Positions 57,461 to 64,000 of a DNA stretch of 64,000 bases are shown one piece after another (the first letter of the stretch is position 1; the number at the start of each line of letters is the position of its first letter). A program made the translations under genes and the position numbers. The DNA lies in assembly GCA_949752745.1 (NCBI GenBank), contig OX457024.1, forward strand, positions 48,922,490 through 48,986,489. The letters are read 5' to 3'. The DNA comes from Protula sp. h YS-2021 (taxonomy: Eukaryota; Annelida; Polychaeta; Sabellida; Serpulidae). The notes below the pieces were generated by a model, which was given only the letters and a program-made list of their open reading frames with translations, did not search any database and was not told the origin of the DNA.

Positions 57461-57604
57461 CATAATGTTCTTCTGAACGCGCCCCGCTCCTGAAATCCCG
57501 AACGCGAGGCGGGAACAGCCTACAATCTTCCCGCTTGAATTGAATTCCGGGAGACTGTCCCACCGGCAGACTTCGGTTATTCAGGGTGAGGTCACGCTCG
57601 GATA
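57461..57604 (-). other. Conserved GC-rich block of region C with 5' splice-like edge
   Basis: The block is almost identical in all units. On the minus strand it reads LSERDLTLNNRSLPVGQSPG... and ends ATTATG|GTAACTC. The conservation exceeds that of the minisatellite parts, but recent array homogenisation could explain it. A convincing 3' splice site upstream is not visible. Even the diverged right-edge copy keeps the GAATTCCGGGAGACTGTC part. Confidence 0.35.
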
Positions 57605-60400
57605 ACACATGGAACCCGCGATATTTTGTACGGAAGCAAAAACACTAAGAAAAACACTTAGCTCTGGTTTTCGAGTCCTCTTGATCTTCCTTGGGAGTTG
57701 CATCTGATGCGGGCTGGCGATGGTGGATTCCCTTCGGTGGCTGGTGGCGATGTCCCTCTGTTGCTGTCCGTGTTTTCCCTCTCCGTGGCTGGCGGCAGCT
57801 GTCGCGGTCCTCACGTGGGCGGTGCTAACATTGTCCCTAGCCCAGGGTGGTACCGTCACTGTCCTTTGCCCTGGGCGGTTCTAACAGTGTCCCTAGCCCA
57901 GAGTAGGACTGTCACTATCCCTTGCCCTGGATGGTTCTAACATTGTCCCTAGTCCAGAGTAGGACTGTTACTATCCTTTGCCCTGGATAGTTCTAACATT
58001 GTCCCTAGTCCAGAGTAGGACTGTTTCTATCCCTTGCCCTGGATGGTTCTAACATTGTCCCTAGTCCAGAGTAGGACTGTTATTGTCCCTTGCCCTGGGC
58101 GGTACTAACATTGTCCCTAGCCCAAGGTGGGACTAACTCTTCCTTGTCTTGGACGTTTATATCACTGTCCCTAGCCCGAGACTGTCTGCCTTTCCGCTGA
58201 GGGTGGTGGTACTGTCTCCATTGCTGGTGTTGATCCTTTACGTTGCTGGTGTTGATCCTCTCCGTTCCTGTCGTCGGCGTTGTCCCTTTTCCTGGCTGTA
58301 GGCGCCGCATCTGAAATATAAAAAAAGAACAAGGCCATATAGACAAGCCATATAGAATCAGCGATAAAGCTTATATTTTAAAAAAGAAATACTACCGTAC
58401 AAAATATACGAGTTACCATATGCTCTTCTGAACGCGCCCCGCTCCTGAAATCCCGAACGCGAGGCGGGAACAGCCTACAATCTTCCCGCTTGAATTGAAT
58501 TCCGGGAGACTGTCCCACCGGCAGACTTCGGTTATTCAGGGTGAGGTCACGCTCGGATAACACATGGAACCCGCGATATTTTGTACGGAAGCAAAAACAC
58601 TAAGAAAAACACTTAGCTCTGGTTTTCGAGTCCTCTTGATCTTCCTTGGGAGTTGCATCTGATGCGGGCTGGCGATGGTGGATTCCCTTCGGTGGCTGGT
58701 GGCGATGTCCCTCTGTTGCTGTCCGTGTTTTCCCTCTCCGTGGCTGGCGGCAGCTGTCGCGGTTCTCACCTGGGCGGTGCTAACAATGTCCCTAGCCCAG
58801 GGTGGTACCGTCACTGTCCTTTGCCCTGGGCGGTTCTAACAGTGTCCCTAGCCCAGAGTAGGACTGTCACTATCCCTTGCCCTGGATGGTTCTAACATTG
58901 TCCCTAGTCCAGAGTAGGACTGTTACTATCCCTTGCCCTGGATGGTTCTAACATTGTCCCTAGTTCAGGGTAGGACTGTTATTGTCCCTTGCCCTGGGCG
59001 GTACTAGCATTGTCCCTAGCCCAAGGTGGGACTAACTCTTCCTTGTCTTGGACGTTTATATCACTGTCCCTAGCCCAAGACTGTCTGCCTTTCCGCCGAG
59101 GGTGGTGGAGCTGTCTCCATTGCTGGTGTTGATCCTCTCCGTTGCTGGTGTTGATCCTCTCCGTTGCTGGTGTTGATCCTCTCCGTTCCTGTCGTCGGCG
59201 TTGTCCCTTTTCCTGGCTGTAGGCGCCGCATCTGAAATATAAAAAAAGAACAAGGCCATGTAGACAGCCATATAGAATCAGCGATAAAGCTTATATTTTA
59301 AAAATGAAATACTACCGTACAAAATATACGAGTTACCATAATGTTCTTCTGAACGCGCCCCGCTCCTGAAATCCCGAACGCGAGGCGGGAACAGCCTACA
59401 ATCTTCCCGCTTGAATTGAATTCCGGGAGACTGTCCCACCGGCAGACTTCGGTTATTCAGGGTGAGGTCACGCTCGGATAACACATGGAACCCGCGATAT
59501 TTTGTACGGAAGCAAAAACACTAAGAAAAACACTTAGCTCTGGTTTTCGAGTCCTCTTGATCTTCCTTGGGAGTTGCATCTGATGCGGGCTGGCGATGGT
59601 GGATTCCCTTCGGTGGCTGGTGGCGATGTCCCTCTGTTTCTGTCCGTGTTTTCCCTCTCCGTCGCTGGCGGCAGCTGTCGCGGTCCTCACCTGGGCGGTG
59701 CTAACATTGTCCCTAGCCCAGGGTGGTACCGTCACTGCCCTTTGCCCTGGGCGGTTCTAACAGTGTCCCTAGCCCAGAGTAGGACTGTCACTATCCCTTG
59801 CCCTGGATGGTTCTAACATTGTCCCTAGACCAGAGTAGGACTGTTACTATCCCTTGCCCTGGATGGTTCTAACATTGTCCCTAGTCCAGGGTAGGACTGT
59901 TATTGTCCCTTGCCCTGGGCGGTACTAGCATTGTCCCTAGCCCAAGGTGGGACTAACTCTTCCTTGTCTTGGACGTTTATATCACTGTCCCTAGCCCAAG
60001 ACTGTCTGCCTTTCCGCCGAGGGTGGTGGTGCTGTCTCCATTGCTGGTGTTGATCCTCTCCGTTGCTGGTGTTGATCCTCTCCGTTGCTGGTGCTGATCC
60101 TCTCCGTTCCTGTCGTCGGCGTTGTCCCTTTTTCTGGCTGTAGGCGCCGCATCTGAAATATAAAAAAGAACAAAGCCATGTAGACAAGCCATATAGAATC
60201 AGCGATAAAGCTTATATATTAAAAAAGAAATACTACCGTACAAAATATACGAGTTACCATAATGTTCTTCTGAACGCGCCCCGCTCCTGAAATCCCGAAC
60301 GCGAGGCGGGAACAGCCTACAATCTTCCCGCTTGAATTGAATTCCGGGAGACTGTCCCACCGGCAGACTTCGGTTATTCAGGGTGAGGTCACGCTCGGAT
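57604..60400. repeat. Region C higher-order repeat of three units (2,797 bp)
   Basis: The three-unit stretch recurs at an offset of 2,797 bp (955+921+921). Matching extends from about 57,600 to 58,920 against 60,400 to 61,720. After that the second copy lacks one 56-bp unit and gains one base (GACAAGCC for GACAGCC), so the offset becomes 2,742. Units two and five share the private variant ACCATATGCTCTTC, where the others have ACCATAATGTTCTTC. Confidence 0.88.
57915..58090. repeat. 56-bp minisatellite block (representative)
   Basis: The unit is 56 bp, on plus CTGGATGGTTCTAACATTGT then CCCTAGTCCAGAGTAGGACT and GTTACTATCCCTTGCC. The number per region C unit varies and explains most length differences. 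A small inverted repeat, AGTCC-n6-GGACT, sits in each. Minus-strand stops (AATAACAG, TAGGG) interrupt most frames. Confidence 0.9.
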
Positions 60401-63400
60401 AACACATGGAACCCGCGATATTTTGTACGGAAGCAAAAACACTAAGAAAAACACTTAGCTCTGGTTTTCGAGTCCTCTTGATCTTCCTTGGGAGTTGCAT
60501 CTGATGCGGGCTGGCGATGGTGGATTCCCTTCGGTGGCTGGTGGCGATGTCCCTCTGTTGCTGTCCGTGTTTTCCCTCTCTGTGGCTGGCGGCAGCTGTC
60601 GCGGTCCTCACGTGGGCGGTGCTAACATTGTCCCTAGCCCAGGGTGGTACCGTCACTGTCCTTTGCCCTGGGCGGTTCTAACAGTGTCCCTAGCCCAGAG
60701 TAGGACTGTCACTATCCCTTGCCCTGGATGGTTCTAACATTGTCCCTAGTCCAGAGTAGGACTGTTACTATCCTTTGCCCTGGATAGTTCTAACATTGTC
60801 CCTAGTCCAGAGTAGGACTGTTTCTATCCCTTGCCCTGGATGGTTCTAACATTGTCCCTAGTCCAGAGTAGGACTGTTATTGTCCCTTGCCCTGGGCGGT
60901 ACTAACATTGTCCCTAGCCCAAGGTGGGACTAACTCTTCCTTGTCTTGGACGTTTATATCACTGTCCCTAGCCCGAGACTGTCTGCCTTTCCGCTGAGGG
61001 TGGTGGTACTGTCTCCATTGCTGGTGTTGATCCTTTACGTTGCTGGTGTTGATCCTCTCCGTTCCTGTCGTCGGCGTTGTCCCTTTTCCTGGCTGTAGGC
61101 GCCGCATCTGAAATATAAAAAAAGAACAAGGCCATATAGACAAGCCATATAGAATCAGCGATAAAGCTTATATTTTAAAAAAGAAATACTACCGTACAAA
61201 ATATACGAGTTACCATATGCTCTTCTGAACGCGCCCCGCTCCTGAAATCCCGAACGCGAGGCGGGAACAGCCTACAATCTTCCCGCTTGAATTGAATTCC
61301 GGGAGACTGTCCCACCGGCAGACTTCGGTTATTCAGGGTGAGGTCACGCTCGGATAACACATGGAACCCGCGATATTTTGTACGGAAGCAAAAACACTAA
61401 GAAAAACACTTAGCTCTGGTTTTCGAGTCCTCTTGATCTTCCTTGGGAGTTGCATCTGATGCGGGCTGGCGATGGTGGATTCCCTTCGGTGGCTGGTGGC
61501 GATGTCCCTCTGTTGCTGTCCGTGTTTTCCCTCTCCGTGGCTGGCGGCAGCTGTCGCGGTTCTCACCTGGGCGGTGCTAACAATGTCCCTAGCCCAGGGT
61601 GGTACCGTCACTGTCCTTTGCCCTGGGCGGTTCTAACAGTGTCCCTAGCCCAGAGTAGGACTGTCACTATCCCTTGCCCTGGATGGTTCTAACATTGTCC
61701 CTAGTCCAGAGTAGGACTGTTATTGTCCCTTGCCCTGGGCGGTACTAACATTGTCCCTAGCCCAAGGTGGGACTAACTCTTTCTTGTCTTGGACGTTTAT
61801 ATCACTGTCCCTAGCCCAAGACTGTCTGCCTTTCCGCCGAGGGTGGTGGAGCTGTCTCCATTGCTGGTGTTGATCCTCTCCGTTGCTGGTGTTGATCCTC
61901 TCCGTTGCTGGTGTTGATCCTCTCCGTTCCTGTCGTCGGCGTTGTCCCTTTTCCTGGCTGTAGGCGCCGCATCTGAAATATAAAAAAAGAACAAGGCCAT
62001 GTAGACAAGCCATATAGAATCAGCGATAAAGCTTATATTTTAAAAATGAAATACTACCGTACAAAATATACGAGTTACCATAATGTTCTTCTGAACGCGC
62101 CCCGCTCCTGAAATCCCGAACGCGAGGCGGGAACAGCCTACAATCTTCCCGCTTGAATTGAATTCCGGGAGACTGTCCCACCGGCAGACTTCGGTTATTC
62201 AGGGTGAGGTCACGCTCGGATAACACATGGAACCCGCGATATTTTGTACGGAAGCAAAAACACTAAGAAAAACACTTAGCTCTGGTTTTCGAGTCCTCTT
62301 GATCTTCCTTGGGAGTTGCATCTGATGCGGGCTGGCGATGGTGGATTCCATTCGGTGGCTGGTGGCGATGTCCCTCTGTTGCTGTCCGTGTTTTCCCTCT
62401 CCGTGGCTGGCGGCAGCTGTCGCGGTCCTCACGTGGGCGGTGCTAACATTGTCCCTAGCCCAGGGTGGTACCGTCACTGTCCTTTGCCCTGGGCGGTTCT
62501 AACAGTGTCCCTGGCCCAGAGTAGGACTGTCACTATCCTTTGCCCTGGATGGTTCTAACATTGTCCCTAGTGCAGAGTAGGACTGTTACTATCCCTTGCC
62601 CTGGATGGTTCTAACATTGTCCCTAGTTCAGGGTAGGACTGTTATTGTCCCTTGCCCTGGGCGGTACTAGCATTGTCCCTAGCCCAAGGTGGGACTAACT
62701 CTTTCTTGTCTTGGACGTTTATATCACTGTCCCTAGCCCAAGACTGTCTGCCTTTCCGCCGAGGGTGGTGGTGCTGTCTCCATTGCTGGTGTTGATCCTC
62801 TCCGTTGCTGGTGTTGATCCTCTCCGTTGCTGGTGTTGATCCTCTCCGTTGCTGGTGCTGATCCTCTCCGTTCCTGTCGTTGGCGTTGTTCCTTTTCCTG
62901 GCTTGAGGCGAAGCATCTGAAATATAAAAAAAGAACAAAGCCATGTAGACAAGGCATATAGAATCAGCAATAAAGCTTACATTTTAAAAAAGAAATACTA
63001 CCGTACAAAATATACGAGTTACCATAATGTTCTTCTGAACGCGCCCCGCTCCTGAAATCCCGAACGCGAGGCGGGAACAGCCTACAATCTTCCCGCTTGA
63101 ATTGAATTCCGGGAGACTGTCCCACCGGCAGACTTCGGTTATTCAGAGTGAGGTCATGCTCGGATAACACATGGTACCCGCGATATTTTGTACGGAAGCA
63201 AAAACACTAAGAAAAACACTTAGCTCTGGTTTTCGAGTCCTCTTGATCTTCCTTGGGAGTTGCATCTGATGCGGGCTGGCGATGGTGGATTCCCTTCGGT
63301 GGCTGGTGGCGATGTCCCTCTGTTGCTGTCCGTGTTTTCCCTCTCCGTGGCTGGCGGCAGCTGTTGCGGTCCTCGTCTGGGCGGTGCTAACATTGTCCCT

Positions 63401-64000
63401 AGCCCAGGGTGGTACCGTCACTGTCCTTTGCCCTGGGCGGTTCTAACATTGTCCCTAGTCCAGAGTAGGACTGTTACTATCCCTTGCCCTGGATGGTTCT
63501 AACATTGTCCCTAGTCCAGGGTAGGACTGTTATTGTCCCTTGCCCTGGATGGTTCTAACATTGTCCCTAGCCCAAGGTGGGACTATCTCTTCCTTGTCTT
63601 GGACGTTTATATCACTGTCCCTAGCCCAAGACTGTCTGCCTTTCCGCCGAGGGTGGTGTTGCTGTCTCCATTGCTGGTGTTGATTCTCTCCGTTGCTGGT
63701 GTTGATCCTCTCCGTTGCTGGTATTGATCCTCTCCGTTCCTGTCGTTGGCGTTGTCCCTTTTCCTGGCTGTAGGTGCCGCATCTGAAATACAAAAAAAAC
63801 AAAAAAAACAAGGCCATGTAGACAAGGCATTTAGAATCAGCGAAAAAGCTTATGTCTTAAAGAAATGCAACCGAACGAAATACACAAGTTACCGTAATGT
63901 TCCCCTGAACCCACCATACTCCCGAAACCCCGAACGCGAGGCGGGTACAGCCAGCAATCTTCCCGCTTGAATTGAATTCCGGGAGACTGTCATTCTGGTC

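Larger units (their letters stand above)
56659..64000 (-). repeat. Region C: tandem array of ~0.87-0.96 kb units
   Basis: Seven full units are marked by the conserved GTTGCATCTGATGCGGGCTG at ~57,693, 58,648, 59,569, 60,490, 61,445, 62,311 and 63,255, with unit lengths of 955, 921, 921, 955, 866 and 944 bp. Each has, on plus, a conserved GC-rich block with GAATTCCGGGAGACTGTCC, a 56-bp repeat block, a 22-bp repeat block and an AT-rich ~60-bp tail. Length differences are whole 56-bp or 22-bp units. The array leaves the window at the right, where the final copy (from ~63,840) is clearly more diverged. Confidence 0.92.

Noticed and set aside
57402..57608. Region C frame LSERDLTLNNRSLPVG... as an independent small gene
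   Set aside because: It has no ATG (the first codon is GTG), no clear 3' splice site and no recognisable family. It is kept only as a conserved block.

Overview
The window looks like metazoan nuclear DNA. It has no prokaryotic operons, no recognisable conserved protein domain and no RNA gene I can support. It does have GT-AG splice-like signals, an AT-rich background, tails with GACGGACA-type tandem runs, and short non-autonomous DNA transposons. The style of the short repeats resembles marine lophotrochozoans such as bivalves, but that is a weak impression. I cannot name the species.

About 54 of the 64 kb is three successive tandem arrays. Region A (1-31,452) is a higher-order array of fifteen units, the last truncated. 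Each unit joins a block of 31/32-bp minisatellite to a ~0.3 kb AT-rich spacer; the spacers start about 1.3-3.2 kb apart. Nearly every 31/32-mer carries a short palindrome (GGTGTCC-NNN-GGACACC). Several stretches are near-identical duplications that differ by exactly one 31-bp unit. Region B (31,958-48,953) holds six ~2.4-3.3 kb modules. Each combines 29-bp and 45-bp minisatellites with five short, length-stable blocks bounded by good minus-strand 3' and 5' splice sites. A possible ATG-bearing leader exon lies at 49,186-49,254. Region C (56,659-64,000) has seven ~0.87-0.96 kb units built from 22-bp and 56-bp repeats, plus a 28-bp block at its left edge. Part of it is a 2,797-bp three-unit higher-order repeat.

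Between B and C (49.3-54.6 kb) are three insertions of one AT-rich transposon family. They share terminal inverted repeats (TATGGAATG...CATTCCATA), and each is flanked by a perfect 6-bp target-site duplication (TCAAAA, GGAGAC, AAATTC). One copy carries a complex, Cys-rich open frame behind a 3' splice-like site, possibly a captured gene fragment. Between this cluster and region C are isolated, well-formed minus-strand candidate exons.

My working interpretation is that all three arrays are diverged products of one kind of unit: a GC-rich minisatellite joined to an AT-rich intron-like spacer, read on the minus strand. The minisatellite units share a core of the form GAGGACA-n-GCC-n-AGCGAAC. The long open frames in the arrays are not convincing proteins, because the repeat units lack stops in most frames on both strands. 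In region B the splice-like blocks are the best evidence for a real gene. Reading phase is consistent across c-d-e and g-a-b, but it conflicts at other joins and is broken by indels in some copies. This is either a decaying, tandemly amplified gene family or a set of non-coding or regulatory modules. RNA data would decide.
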